A stretch of DNA of 50,936 nt from Bacteroidia bacterium (GTDB lineage: Bacteria > Bacteroidota > Bacteroidia > Bacteroidales > UBA932). Within the stretch, counting starts at the first letter, position 1. Every line of letters begins with the position of its first letter. Both the position numbers and the translations under genes were made by a program. The notes under the pieces were generated by a model. That model searched no databases. It was not told where the DNA came from and saw nothing but the letters and a program-made list of their open reading frames with translations. Shown in pieces: positions 8,857 to 17,199 of this stretch. The DNA is taken from assembly GCA_030537315.1 (NCBI GenBank), contig JAUNNZ010000013.1, positions 1 to 50,936 of the forward strand. The letters are read 5' to 3'.

Positions 8857-8857
8857 T

Positions 8858-10000
8858 CTATTCTGCAAAAAGTCGTTTGATATGGCGTTCGCAAAGGTTT
8901 GCGGTAATCTCGCGGCCGATCACGTCAGTATGCTTCTCGAGTGCCGGGTAGAACTCGGAGCCGAGTTCAGCGGCAATCTTGTAGCTGACGTGGATGAGCT
9001 GGCGGAATGAAGGGTTGTAGAGAGGGTCCGCCTGGTTGTGGCGCATAGTGCGCGCATAAGTTTCCGCATCCCATTTCTCAACTTCCTCCGGACTTGGAAG
9101 GTCAGCAACATTGATGTCTATGACTGTAGCGTACGGAACCGTGAGCTCCTCCATACGGCCGAGGGCGTTGACGTAGATGCGCTTGGCGAGAGCGAGCGCA
9201 TCAGGGTCGGCGACGGCGAGGCCGATGTTCTCTTCCAGCCATGTCGTGCCGGCGGTCTTGATATGGATTCCGGTGTCGTATTTGCGTATCAGGCGGCCCA
9301 TTATCGGGTAGATGCTGAACTTGTCGGAGCCGGAATGGATGGAGAGTTTCAGGTTCTCAGGCAGGCCGTATTCCTTTATTGATCCGGCAATGACCTGAAG
9401 GTCCTGCTCGAACTCCTTCTCGAACTGAGCGAGGTCACCGCGATAGTCCACACCTTTGTTGAAGCGGCCCGTGAACTTGGGAGCGATGGTCTGTACCGGA
9501 ATATTCTCTTCTGCGAGTGCCTTCAGGATGAAGCGGAGCTCATCCGGAGTCTGGGCCTCGTCAACTTCGTCCATCGAAACCTCGGTGACGAAGTTGTCAG
9601 CGCCCTTCTTCTCCGCTATGTGGCGGTAAATCTTTCCCGCCTCCCTGATCGCCGGCAGGAAACGCTCCTCGACGCTCCCCTTCTTGCCTATATAGTCGGC
9701 GACATCGATGGTGAAGAAATCGGACGCCTCGATGAAACGGTCCACGTTGTTCAGGTTGATGTGGTCCGCATCGACGAAATACTGGTCCTTGTAACCCAGT
9801 GCCGCGACAGCCGAGTCAGCCTCCTGGCGCACAGCCATAGGTTCCGTGCCCACGATCTGATGCTCGCGGTTGCTCTTGTTCCAGACCGGAACGAAATGTA
9901 CGCCGAACAATTTTTCGGCCTCGATCAAAGCCTTCAGCTGATTCACACCTTCGTGCGCGAACCTGTCGCCTATTCCGAAGGAATATTTGCCAATTGTCAT
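8858..10000 (-). CDS. Tagaturonate epimerase (UxaE) family protein
   Basis: A 380-residue cytoplasmic protein. The opening GKYSFGIGDRFAHEG and the VDADHINLNNVDRF segment match my recollection of the tagaturonate/fructuronate epimerase family (UxaE), TIM-barrel enzymes that interconvert D-tagaturonate and D-fructuronate in galacturonate breakdown. Candidate metal or substrate residues are visible in VDADH, SIHSGSDKFS and IHIKTAGTTW. It lies 3 nt downstream of gnd and upstream of kinase-linked genes acting on sugar acids, consistent with hexuronate or aldonate metabolism. UxaC, UxuA, UxuB and KdgA are not in the window. The characterised Thermotoga enzyme is longer, so the substrate could differ. 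Confidence 0.7.
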   Translation of the reverse strand: MTIGKYSFGIGDRFAHEGVNQLKALIEAEKLFGVHFVPVWNKSNREHQIVGTEPMAVRQEADSAVAALGYKDQYFVDADHINLNNVDRFIEASDFFTIDVADYIGKKGSVEERFLPAIREAGKIYRHIAEKKGADNFVTEVSMDEVDEAQTPDELRFILKALAEENIPVQTIAPKFTGRFNKGVDYRGDLAQFEKEFEQDLQVIAGSIKEYGLPENLKLSIHSGSDKFSIYPIMGRLIRKYDTGIHIKTAGTTWLEENIGLAVADPDALALAKRIYVNALGRMEELTVPYATVIDINVADLPSPEEVEKWDAETYARTMRHNQADPLYNPSFRQLIHVSYKIAAELGSEFYPALEKHTDVIGREITANLCERHIKRLFAE

Positions 10001-10003
10001 ATA

Positions 10004-11458
10004 TTATGCGTTATAAGTCGTTGAAATGGTGTCACCGCCGTGTCCTGTCCAGTTTGTATGGAAGAACTCCCCTCTCGGCTTGTCCGTGCGCTCATAGGTA
10101 TGGGCGCCGAAGAAGTCGCGCTGCGCCTGCAGGAGGTTTGCCGGAAGGCGTGAGCAGCGGTAGCCGTCGTAATACTCGAGGGCCGCGGTCATGCAAGGAG
10201 CCGGGACGCCGTTGAGGATGGCGGTGGAAAGCACCCTGCGCCAGCCGTCCTGGGCCTCGGCAAGCTTGCCGGTGAAATACGGGTCGAGAAGGATGTTGGC
10301 GATGTCGGGATCAGCATCGAAGGCATCCTTGATCTTGCCGAGGAATACGCTGCGGATGATGCAGCCGCCGCGCCACATAAGGGCGATTCCGCCGTAATTG
10401 AGATTCCAGCCGTATTCCTTCGCGGCAGCGCGCATAAGGGCGTAGCCCTGGGCGTAAGAGACGACCTTGGCTGCGAAGAGCGCGCGGCGGAGGTCCTCCA
10501 GGAACGCTTTGCGGTCGCCTTCGTACTTTACTGGCTGAGGGCCCTGGAGAACGCCGGAAGCGGCGACGCGCTCATCCTTCTGTGCGGAGAGGCAGCGGGC
10601 GAACACCGATTCGCCGATAAGCGTCAGCGGCACGCCCTCGTCGAGGGCGGAGATTGCAGTCCATTTGCCTGTACCCTTCTGGCCCGCGGTGTCAAGTATA
10701 TAGTCGAGGACGTATCTTCCGTCCTCGTCCTTCTTTGCAAGGATGTCCTTGGTGATGTCGATGAGATAGGAGTCGAGGTCTCCCCTGTTCCACTCGGAGA
10801 ATGTCTGATGCATCTCTTCGTTGGTCATTCCGAGGATGTCCTTCATAATGTGGTAGCACTCGCAGATGAGCTGGATGTCACCGTACTCGATGCCGTTGTG
10901 GACCATCTTGACGAAGTGGCCCGCGCCGCCTTCGCCCACCCAGTCGCAGCAAGGCGAACCGTCCGCCACCTTGGCGCAGATGCTCTGGAAGATCGGTTTC
11001 ACGAACGGCCAGGCGGCCGGGGATCCGCCCGGCATCATTGAAGGGCCCTTGAGGGCGCCTTCCTCGCCGCCGGACACGCCGGTGCCGATGTAGAGAAGTC
11101 CCTTGCTCTCGACGTACGCGGTGCGGCGCGCCGTGTCCGGGAAATGCGTGTTGCCGCCGTCGATGATGATGTCGCCCTTGTCAAGGACGGGGATGAGCTT
11201 CTCGATGAAATCATCCACCGCCTGTCCCGCCTTGACCATCAGGAACACCTTGCGCGGGCTCTTGAGAGAGCCTATGAAGTCCTCGAGGCTGCGGGCGCCG
11301 TAGATGTTCTTTCCGGCTCCGCGACCTGCCATGAACCTGTCAACCTTTTCGACCGTCCTGTTGAAAACACTTACGCGGAAGCCCTTGCTCTCCATATTGA
11401 GCACGAGGTTCTCGCCCATGACGGCCAGACCAATCAAACCTATATCCGATTTTTCCAT
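10004..11458 (-). CDS. gnd: 6-phosphogluconate dehydrogenase, decarboxylating
   Basis: A 484-residue enzyme that oxidatively decarboxylates 6-phosphogluconate to ribulose 5-phosphate, producing NAD(P)H. The N-terminal Rossmann motif IGLIGLAVMGENL, the DGGNTHFPDT segment, the substrate signature GTGVSGGEEGALKGPSMMPGG and the catalytic-Lys region GHFVKMVHNGIEYGDI are all intact. The GQKGTGKWT and RDFFGAHTYER segments complete the all-helical C-terminal domain. ATG 11458 gives the canonical N terminus; an in-frame ATG at 11506 would overlap pdxB. Glucose-6-phosphate dehydrogenase (zwf) is not adjacent, as it often is in Bacteroides. Here gnd instead sits among sugar-acid genes, suggesting 6-phosphogluconate may arise from gluconate. 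Confidence 0.96.
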   Translation of the reverse strand: MEKSDIGLIGLAVMGENLVLNMESKGFRVSVFNRTVEKVDRFMAGRGAGKNIYGARSLEDFIGSLKSPRKVFLMVKAGQAVDDFIEKLIPVLDKGDIIIDGGNTHFPDTARRTAYVESKGLLYIGTGVSGGEEGALKGPSMMPGGSPAAWPFVKPIFQSICAKVADGSPCCDWVGEGGAGHFVKMVHNGIEYGDIQLICECYHIMKDILGMTNEEMHQTFSEWNRGDLDSYLIDITKDILAKKDEDGRYVLDYILDTAGQKGTGKWTAISALDEGVPLTLIGESVFARCLSAQKDERVAASGVLQGPQPVKYEGDRKAFLEDLRRALFAAKVVSYAQGYALMRAAAKEYGWNLNYGGIALMWRGGCIIRSVFLGKIKDAFDADPDIANILLDPYFTGKLAEAQDGWRRVLSTAILNGVPAPCMTAALEYYDGYRCSRLPANLLQAQRDFFGAHTYERTDKPRGEFFHTNWTGHGGDTISTTYNA

Positions 11459-11502
11459 TTTATAATATTTTTTAAACTGCGGCGATTCCAGTCGCCGCGT
11501 GT

Positions 11503-12636
11503 TCAAGATTCTACGTCAAAGCCCATCAGGGCAAGTTTCCGTTTTTGTTCCTCAGTACAATTGACGAGCTTTATGCTGAAAGCAGTGGGCTCGCGGCGGA
11601 CCTGATAGTCGCCGCGGAGCTTCTCGAACTGAGAAGGGTCAGCCTTCAGGAGCCGGGAGTCCTCTTCTACACGATAAGTGTACAGGATCGCTTCTGCAAG
11701 GACCTGCCGCGTGGTTTTTCCGGCGCAGTCAAGCTCGAAGGAGAGCGGCTGCAGAGGGGCTGGCACACCGGAGGCGGACCAGTCCTTGAGCGGCTCTATG
11801 CCGAGGGCCCGGGCAACGGCGCGCACGGACATCGAAGTGCCGTTCGCCTTGCCGTCGGCGCTGTAGCCGGCGATGTGAGGGGTTGAGACGGCGAGCATCG
11901 ACATCAGTTCCGTGTCGATTGCAGGCTCTCCTTCCCAGACGTCGAGCACAGCGGCCTTGATGGAACGGCGCTCGAGCGCCGCCTTCAAGGCCCGGTTGTC
12001 AACCACGGGGCCGCGGGAAGAGTTTATCAATATCTGGTCCGGGCGCAGCGAAGCTATGCGCGCAGCGTCGAACAGATGCCAGGTGGCATCGGGGCCTTCC
12101 TTTTCAAGCGGGACGTGTACTGTAATGATATCAGCCTCAGCCAGAAGTTCATCCAGTTCGACGAAGGCGCCGCGCCCTTCCCTGCGGGCGCGCGGCGGGT
12201 CGTTCAGCAGCACCTTCATACCGAGTATGCCGGCCGCTTCCGCGACCTTGCTGCCAACGTTGCCAACACCAATGACGCCGAGCGTCATTTTATCCAGTTC
12301 AAGACCATAACGCGCCGCAAGCGTGACCAGAGCCGATGCTATATACTGCTTGACGCTCCAGGAATTGCATCCGGGAGCATTGGTCCATGATATGCCGTTG
12401 CTTTCGCACCAGGCGGTGTCGATGTGGTCATAGCCTATCGTTGCCGTGGCAATCATCTTTACGGAAGATCCCTTGAGAAGTGATTCATTGCAGATGGTCC
12501 TGGTCCTGGTGATCAGGGCGTCGGCATCTTTCACCACTTCAGCCGTCGTCTCCTTCCCGGGGAGATAAACCACCTCCGCGTAAGGCTCGAACACCCCGCG
12601 GATGAAAGGAATCTTATTGTCTATTACTATTTTCAT
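11503..12636 (-). CDS. pdxB: 4-phosphoerythronate dehydrogenase
   Basis: A 377-residue enzyme that oxidises 4-phosphoerythronate to 2-oxo-3-hydroxy-4-phosphobutanoate, step two of DXP-dependent pyridoxal phosphate synthesis. It has the D-2-hydroxyacid dehydrogenase fold: NAD loop GVIGVGNVGSKV, then the Arg-Glu-His catalytic set in INSSRGPVVDN, DVWEGEP and STPHIAGYS. The PdxB-specific C-terminal dimerisation domain (about residues 285-377, including FEKLRGDYQVRREP) separates it from plain SerA-type enzymes. It overlaps the LarA-like gene by 4 nt at its 5' end. PdxA, the next pathway step, is at 38011. Its place inside a sugar-acid operon is unusual; either B6 synthesis is co-regulated with erythrose-4-phosphate supply or it has a second substrate. 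Confidence 0.9.
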   Translation of the reverse strand: MKIVIDNKIPFIRGVFEPYAEVVYLPGKETTAEVVKDADALITRTRTICNESLLKGSSVKMIATATIGYDHIDTAWCESNGISWTNAPGCNSWSVKQYIASALVTLAARYGLELDKMTLGVIGVGNVGSKVAEAAGILGMKVLLNDPPRARREGRGAFVELDELLAEADIITVHVPLEKEGPDATWHLFDAARIASLRPDQILINSSRGPVVDNRALKAALERRSIKAAVLDVWEGEPAIDTELMSMLAVSTPHIAGYSADGKANGTSMSVRAVARALGIEPLKDWSASGVPAPLQPLSFELDCAGKTTRQVLAEAILYTYRVEEDSRLLKADPSQFEKLRGDYQVRREPTAFSIKLVNCTEEQKRKLALMGFDVES

Positions 12637-13904
12637 TTGAAGCGGTCAGGGTGTGCCCAGAGGCCGAGGGCCGGATTGGAGATGAAATAGACATCTTCGC
12701 CATTGATATAATTCCAGCCGTCTTTCAGGCGTGGCACCTTGTATAGTGACATCACGTGGTCTATCGGCTTGTATTCATATCCGACGCCTTCGATCTCCGC
12801 CTGGGAAATCTGGAAGCCCGGGCAGTATGAAATCTTGAATCTGCCGTCAGAGGACCCGTGTATGAGGTGGGCGGAAGCGCTGAGATTGGCTTGAAGGTCG
12901 GCATTCGCGGCAGTAGCCTCAAGGGTGGCCTGAGTGCCACGGTAGCCGTATTTGCGGATGAGCGCGTCGATCTGCGGGTCCTCGCCGAAGGTCTTCAGAC
13001 CCGGCGCGAGGATCATAAGCTTCGCCCTGTCGGCAAGAGCCATACGGGTACGGTAGATGGCCTTGTTGCCCAGCCAGGTGCTGGTGAATTCGTCCTGGTC
13101 GAGCCATACGATACACTTCTTTATCGGTTTCTCGACCATAGTGAAGTTGACCTGCAGCGAGAGCTCGGACGCGAGGCGGAAGCACTCGAAGTCGTCGCCT
13201 ATGTAGAGGCCCTTCATCTCCATCCTTCCGGCGTCGTTCTTTGCCATCACGGTCTGCACATACACTATCGGCAGGTTTGCGATGAAATGCTGGCGTGCAT
13301 ATTCCATCACGCTGCGCACCGGACTTTCTGCCCGGCCCATTATGCGTTCCATCCCGTATGTCGCGCCGAGGAAATGGCTCTTGTTGATTCCGTCGCAGCC
13401 GCCCGCACCCACGAAGATGTTCTTGGTGTAGTTCGCCATACCTATCACTTCGTGAGGCACGACCTGCCCTATGGAAAGGATGAGGTCGAAGGACGGGTCA
13501 AGCAGAAGCTTGTTGACCTGCGCAGGCCAAGGATATTCAACGCGCCCTTCGGACACTTCGCGGACATAGTCCGCAGGCACCTCGCCCACCGTGACGACGT
13601 CGTTGCGCCAGTCGTGGACGCGGAAGAGAGATTCGGGCACGCGGCCGAACATCGCGGCTATCTGCTGCGAAGTCATCGGCGCGTGAGTCCCGAGCGCCGG
13701 CATGATGTCGGTCAGGGCATCACCATAGTATTCCCAGGCCATCTCGGTAAGCGGACCCGCAAATGAGTTGGCACGTGTATAATCCGGCGGCAAAGCCAGC
13801 ACGCGGCGCTTGGCGCCAAGTTTTCCGAACACTCCGTAAAGCGCTTCCCGCGCCTCCTGCGGAGTGATCACATCGTTCTTTGAACCTCTTGAGAAGTAAA
13901 TCAT
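12633..13904 (-). CDS. LarA-superfamily nickel-pincer racemase/epimerase
   Basis: A 423-residue protein of the LarA (DUF2088) superfamily, which racemises or epimerises 2-hydroxyacids with a nickel-pincer nucleotide cofactor. The residues expected from Lactobacillus plantarum LarA are present: H97 (VHDW), H151 (VVPHEV), K161 (ANYTKNIF, the pincer-anchoring Lys) and H177 (INKSHF, Ni ligand). The H-K and K-H spacings of 10 and 16 equal those of LarA residues 174, 184 and 200. DYTR (41-44) and GTHAPMT (72-78) are further family motifs. Characterised homologues act on lactate, malate, phenyllactate, 2-hydroxyglutarate or gluconate. The neighbours (sugar kinase, gnd, UxaE-like) point to a sugar acid such as gluconate/mannonate; that is inference. 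Cofactor genes larB, larC and larE are absent from the window. Confidence 0.85.
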   Translation of the reverse strand: MIYFSRGSKNDVITPQEAREALYGVFGKLGAKRRVLALPPDYTRANSFAGPLTEMAWEYYGDALTDIMPALGTHAPMTSQQIAAMFGRVPESLFRVHDWRNDVVTVGEVPADYVREVSEGRVEYPWPAQVNKLLLDPSFDLILSIGQVVPHEVIGMANYTKNIFVGAGGCDGINKSHFLGATYGMERIMGRAESPVRSVMEYARQHFIANLPIVYVQTVMAKNDAGRMEMKGLYIGDDFECFRLASELSLQVNFTMVEKPIKKCIVWLDQDEFTSTWLGNKAIYRTRMALADRAKLMILAPGLKTFGEDPQIDALIRKYGYRGTQATLEATAANADLQANLSASAHLIHGSSDGRFKISYCPGFQISQAEIEGVGYEYKPIDHVMSLYKVPRLKDGWNYINGEDVYFISNPALGLWAHPDRFK

Positions 13905-13907
13905 AGT

Positions 13908-14987
13908 CTATCGTTGTACTCTTGCATTCCCCTGCCAGATGCTCCATATCTGGGCCTCATCGGCAGGCTGTGCGTAATCTGTAAGGAATGTCGTCGCGAG
14001 CGCTCCGCTGGCCCAGCCGAACTGTATCCATTTTTCAGGCTCCCAGCCCTTGAGGATCGCGTAGAGGAGTCCGCCGACGAACCCGTCACCGCCGCCGATG
14101 CGGTCGAGGACGTGGATCTCGCGCGGCTGGACGACCTGCCAGTCGTCGCCCGCGAGCATTATGGCACCCCAGAGGTGCCGGTTTGTGTTCACCACTTCGC
14201 GCAGTGTGGTGGCGAACACCTGAGCGCCAGGATACTGCTCCTTGACGCGGGTGATCATCTCCTTGAAACCCTGTATCTTGCCGGAAATATCCTTTCCGCC
14301 GGCTTCAGGACCTTTGATTCCCAGACACAGCTGGAAGTCCTCCTCGTTGCCGATGAGGACGTCGGCGAGGGAGCAGATCTCGGAGAAGATGCCGCCCAGT
14401 TCCGCCTCGCGGCCCTTCCAGAAGGAGGCGCGGTAGTTGAGGTCGAAGCTGATGAGGCTGCCGTATTTCTTTGCTGTGCGCGCTATGTCGAGACAGAATT
14501 TTCCGGTCTCCGGGCTCAGCGCCGCGATGAGGCCTGAAAGGTGCACGAGTTGGACGCCCTCCACGCCGAAGATGCGTTCGAGGTCGAAGTCCCCCGCACT
14601 GAGCGTGCGGCCGACCTCACCCGCGCGGTCGTTCCACACGCGCGGTCCGCGTGAGCCGTATCCGCTGTCTGCCACATTGATCTGATGACGATATCCCCAT
14701 GGGCCGCCCTGGGCCACCTCCTTCGCCTCGAAGTCCATCCCGCGGGCACGCAGGTTCGACTTGATGAAAGAAGCGAAAGGATTGCCCTCGACGAAAGCCG
14801 TAAGCACCTTCACCGGTAGTCCGAGATAAGATGAAATGCTTGCCACGTTTGTCTCGGCGCTTGTCGCCTGAAGATGGAAAAGGTCACTGCTGTGGACCGG
14901 CTGGCCGGACTCCGGAGTGAGTCTCAGGCCCATGCTCGTGGGGACTAGAAGTGCATATTTGCACCCTTCTTTTACTGATAATACCAT
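13908..14987 (-). CDS. PfkB-family sugar kinase, KdgK-like
   Basis: A 359-residue ribokinase-fold kinase, probably 2-dehydro-3-deoxygluconokinase (KDG to KDPG). It carries the PfkB signature with the catalytic Asp in DRIGGGDGF near the C terminus, the LIGNEEDF segment and a SFDLNYRASFW segment typical of KdgK. The start at ATG 14987 follows a -7 box at 15012-15005 by 17 nt; the open frame continues much further upstream but crosses the divergent phosphatase gene. It is the first gene of a tightly packed operon, with the LarA-like gene 3 nt downstream. Other PfkB sugar-kinase specificities cannot be excluded. Confidence 0.82.
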   Translation of the reverse strand: MVLSVKEGCKYALLVPTSMGLRLTPESGQPVHSSDLFHLQATSAETNVASISSYLGLPVKVLTAFVEGNPFASFIKSNLRARGMDFEAKEVAQGGPWGYRHQINVADSGYGSRGPRVWNDRAGEVGRTLSAGDFDLERIFGVEGVQLVHLSGLIAALSPETGKFCLDIARTAKKYGSLISFDLNYRASFWKGREAELGGIFSEICSLADVLIGNEEDFQLCLGIKGPEAGGKDISGKIQGFKEMITRVKEQYPGAQVFATTLREVVNTNRHLWGAIMLAGDDWQVVQPREIHVLDRIGGGDGFVGGLLYAILKGWEPEKWIQFGWASGALATTFLTDYAQPADEAQIWSIWQGNARVQR

Positions 14988-15004
14988 ACCTATACAATTT
15001 GTCT

Positions 15005-15034
15005 CAAAGTTACAACAAATTATTCGTATATTTG
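15005..15034. promoter_or_regulatory. Divergent -7 boxes for the sugar-acid operon and the phosphatase
   Basis: The minus-strand box TAACTTTG occupies 15012-15005 and faces the kinase gene (ATG 14987). The plus-strand box TATATTTG occupies 15027-15034 and ends 4 nt before the GTG at 15039. I found no convincing -33 elements at 19-21 nt for either. The kinase mRNA would have a roughly 13-nt leader and the phosphatase mRNA would be leaderless. Confidence 0.6.
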
Positions 15035-15038
15035 ATAC

Positions 15039-15833
15039 GTGATTGCTTTTGATAAAATACCAAATGCAAGAGAACTGGGCGGCATACACGGCGCTGACGG
15101 AAAGGTCATCCGCCACGGGATGCTGTACCGTACCGCATTCCTCGTAAACGCATCCGATGATGACATAAAGTCGCTTGAGGAAGTGTATCACATCAGGAAA
15201 GTCATCGACCTCCGCTCCGAGTTCGAGGTGGGCAAGCAGCCGGACAGAAGGGTTCCGGGATCGGAGTACGCCCACATCGAGATAGTCACCCTCAACGGAC
15301 ACCTTTTCAAGGGAATGCACGACTGCTTCGAAAGCGGCAGCTGCTTCGAGGAAGGGATGGCCAAATTCATAATGTCGCCTGCGGCGAAGATGATATGCGA
15401 CGGCTTCTACGTCTCCTTCGTCGATGACCCTGAATGTCAGGAAAGCATCCACAGATTCTTCATGGAAGTGCTTGAGACCGACGGGCCCATACTCTTCCAC
15501 TGCACGCAGGGAAAAGACCGCACCGGACTCTGCGCGGCCTTCCTCGAGCACATGCTCGGAGTCAGCCGCGGGGATATAATGAAGGATTTCCTCATAACCA
15601 ACGAGACCTACGCCCGCGACCTGGACGTCGTGGGCGAATATGTCCGCCGCATGGGCGGCGGCCCGGAGGAGGATATGTGCCGATGGACCCTCGTGGGCGT
15701 ACGTGAGCAGTCCTTCGTCGATGCCCTGGACCGCATCGACGAGCGCTATGGCGGCATGGACGCCTACATAAAAAATCAGCTCCGCGTAAGCGAAGCTGAC
15801 ATAAAGGTATTGCGCGAGCGCTATCTGGTCTAG
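15039..15833 (+). CDS. Tyrosine-protein phosphatase family protein
   Basis: A 264-residue cysteine-based phosphatase of the Y_phosphatase3 type. The P-loop HCTQGKDRTG places the nucleophile at Cys155 and the phosphate-binding Arg at R161. The N-terminal IPNARELGGI and GMLYRTA motifs are typical of this bacterial family, which dephosphorylates proteins or phosphoinositides. No signal peptide is seen, so it is cytoplasmic. Translation starts at GTG 15039, directly after a -7 box. Its stop codon interlocks with that of pgi on the other strand (CTAG shared, 15830-15833). Its substrate is unknown; divergence from the sugar-acid operon may be chance. Confidence 0.85.
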   Translation: MIAFDKIPNARELGGIHGADGKVIRHGMLYRTAFLVNASDDDIKSLEEVYHIRKVIDLRSEFEVGKQPDRRVPGSEYAHIEIVTLNGHLFKGMHDCFESGSCFEEGMAKFIMSPAAKMICDGFYVSFVDDPECQESIHRFFMEVLETDGPILFHCTQGKDRTGLCAAFLEHMLGVSRGDIMKDFLITNETYARDLDVVGEYVRRMGGGPEEDMCRWTLVGVREQSFVDALDRIDERYGGMDAYIKNQLRVSEADIKVLRERYLV

Positions 15834-17152
15834 ATGCGCTTGAGAATTGCTTCCGTTTCCTTTTCGTAACCAGGTTTGCGCAGGAGCGCGAACATGTTCT
15901 TCTTGTATGCCTCAACGCCCGGCTGGTTGAACGGGTTGATGCCGAGGAGGTAGGCTGAAACGCCGCAGGCGAACTCGAAGAAATAGAATGCGGCGCCGAG
16001 GTTGGCCTCGTCGATGCGCTCGATGGAAACTTCCATCTGAGGCACGCCGCCGTCGATATGGGCAACCTTCACGCCCAGCTGAGCCATCGCGTTGCAATGC
16101 TCGACGTGCTGGCCGGCGAGGAAGTTGAGTCCGTCGAGGTTCTGCTCGTCGGAGCCGATGACCATCTCGCGGTTGGCGTTCTCGATGTTGATGACAGTCT
16201 CGAACATGCAGCGGCTGCCCTCCTGGATGAACTGGCCCATCGAATGAAGGTCTGCGGTATTGGTGACGCTGGCAGGATAGATACCCTTGCCTTCCTTGCC
16301 CTCGGACTCACCGTAGAGCTGCTTCCACCATTCGGCGAAGTATGTGAACTTGGGGTTGTAGGTGACGAGGATCTCGACGGCCTTGCCGAGTTCGGTGTGC
16401 AGGAGGTTGCGCATCGCGGCGTACTTCACGGCTGCATTGTCTTCACCCTTCTTGAGAAGTTCCTCGCGCTCGGCGGCTGCGCCCCTGAGCATCGCGCGTA
16501 CGTCGAAGCCGGCGAGGACGATAGGAAGAAGGCCTACCGGAGTGAGGACCGAATAGCGTCCTCCGACATTGTCGGGAACGACGAAGGTCTTGTATCCCTC
16601 CTGGGTGGAGAGCGTCTTGAGTGCGCCCTTGACCGCATCGGTGATAGCCACGATGCGCTCGGAAGCCTCTTTCTTTCCGTATGTCTTTTCAATATATTCC
16701 TTCACTATGCGGAATGCAACCGCAGGCTCGGTGGTGGTTCCAGACTTGGAGATCACAACGCAGGCGACATTGCGGAGCTTTGCCAGATCAAGAAGCTCAG
16801 CGAGGTATTCCTCGGAAAGGTTGTTGCCGGCGAACACCACCTTTGTCTCAGGCTCGATGAAGCTGTGGCTAAGGGCCTCTATAGCGCATTTCGCGCCAAG
16901 GTATGAGCCTCCGATGCCGATGGCTACGACAAGGTTCACACCCTTCTTCTTCCAATCGTCGCGGATATCCTCGAATTCCTTAATGAGACTCTCGTCGATA
17001 TCGACCGGGAGGGTCTTCCAACCCAGGAAATCATTGCCCGCACCTTTCCCGCTCTGAAGAGTATCGTAGGCATTGAGGGCCTTCTCTACATATTCCTTGT
17101 ACTGCGCGCCCTTTACGAAGCTGTCGCATCCATTGACATTAACCTTTACCAT
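15830..17152 (-). CDS. pgi: Glucose-6-phosphate isomerase
   Basis: A 440-residue glycolytic enzyme interconverting glucose 6-phosphate and fructose 6-phosphate. The SIS-domain phosphate site VAIGIGGSYLGA, the family signature GGRYSVLTPVGLLP and the C-terminal NPFNQPGVEAYKKN are all seen, the last adjoining the catalytic Lys. The start at 17152 (MVKVNVNG) is chosen because the -7 box TATATTTG at 17185-17178 predicts a transcript start near 17172; in-frame ATGs at 17176 and 17296 lie at or above it. It is downstream of umuC on the same strand but has its own promoter. Length is normal for the short bacterial PGI type. Confidence 0.96.
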   Translation of the reverse strand: MVKVNVNGCDSFVKGAQYKEYVEKALNAYDTLQSGKGAGNDFLGWKTLPVDIDESLIKEFEDIRDDWKKKGVNLVVAIGIGGSYLGAKCAIEALSHSFIEPETKVVFAGNNLSEEYLAELLDLAKLRNVACVVISKSGTTTEPAVAFRIVKEYIEKTYGKKEASERIVAITDAVKGALKTLSTQEGYKTFVVPDNVGGRYSVLTPVGLLPIVLAGFDVRAMLRGAAAEREELLKKGEDNAAVKYAAMRNLLHTELGKAVEILVTYNPKFTYFAEWWKQLYGESEGKEGKGIYPASVTNTADLHSMGQFIQEGSRCMFETVINIENANREMVIGSDEQNLDGLNFLAGQHVEHCNAMAQLGVKVAHIDGGVPQMEVSIERIDEANLGAAFYFFEFACGVSAYLLGINPFNQPGVEAYKKNMFALLRKPGYEKETEAILKRI

Positions 17153-17177
17153 ATTGTTCGAAATAGTTTGAATCATA

Positions 17178-17199
17178 CAAATATAGCAATTTTTGCTAT
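17178..17199 (-). promoter_or_regulatory. pgi promoter region with small dyad
   Basis: The -7 box TATATTTG is on the minus strand at 17185-17178. A 7-bp inverted repeat, ATAGCAA-TTT-TTGCTAT, spans 17183-17199 and overlaps its upstream edge. The dyad lies just after the umuC stop codon (17196) and could be a weak terminator or an operator. I cannot distinguish these. Confidence 0.5.

Noticed and set aside
12858-13766. A 302-codon open frame on the plus strand, antisense to the LarA-like gene
   Set aside because: It lies wholly within a gene with clear family motifs on the other strand, has no recognisable domain, and fits the open antisense frames that arise from the GC bias of this genome.
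16058-16906. A 282-codon open frame on the plus strand over pgi
   Set aside because: It is antisense to a conserved glycolytic gene and lacks recognisable motifs.
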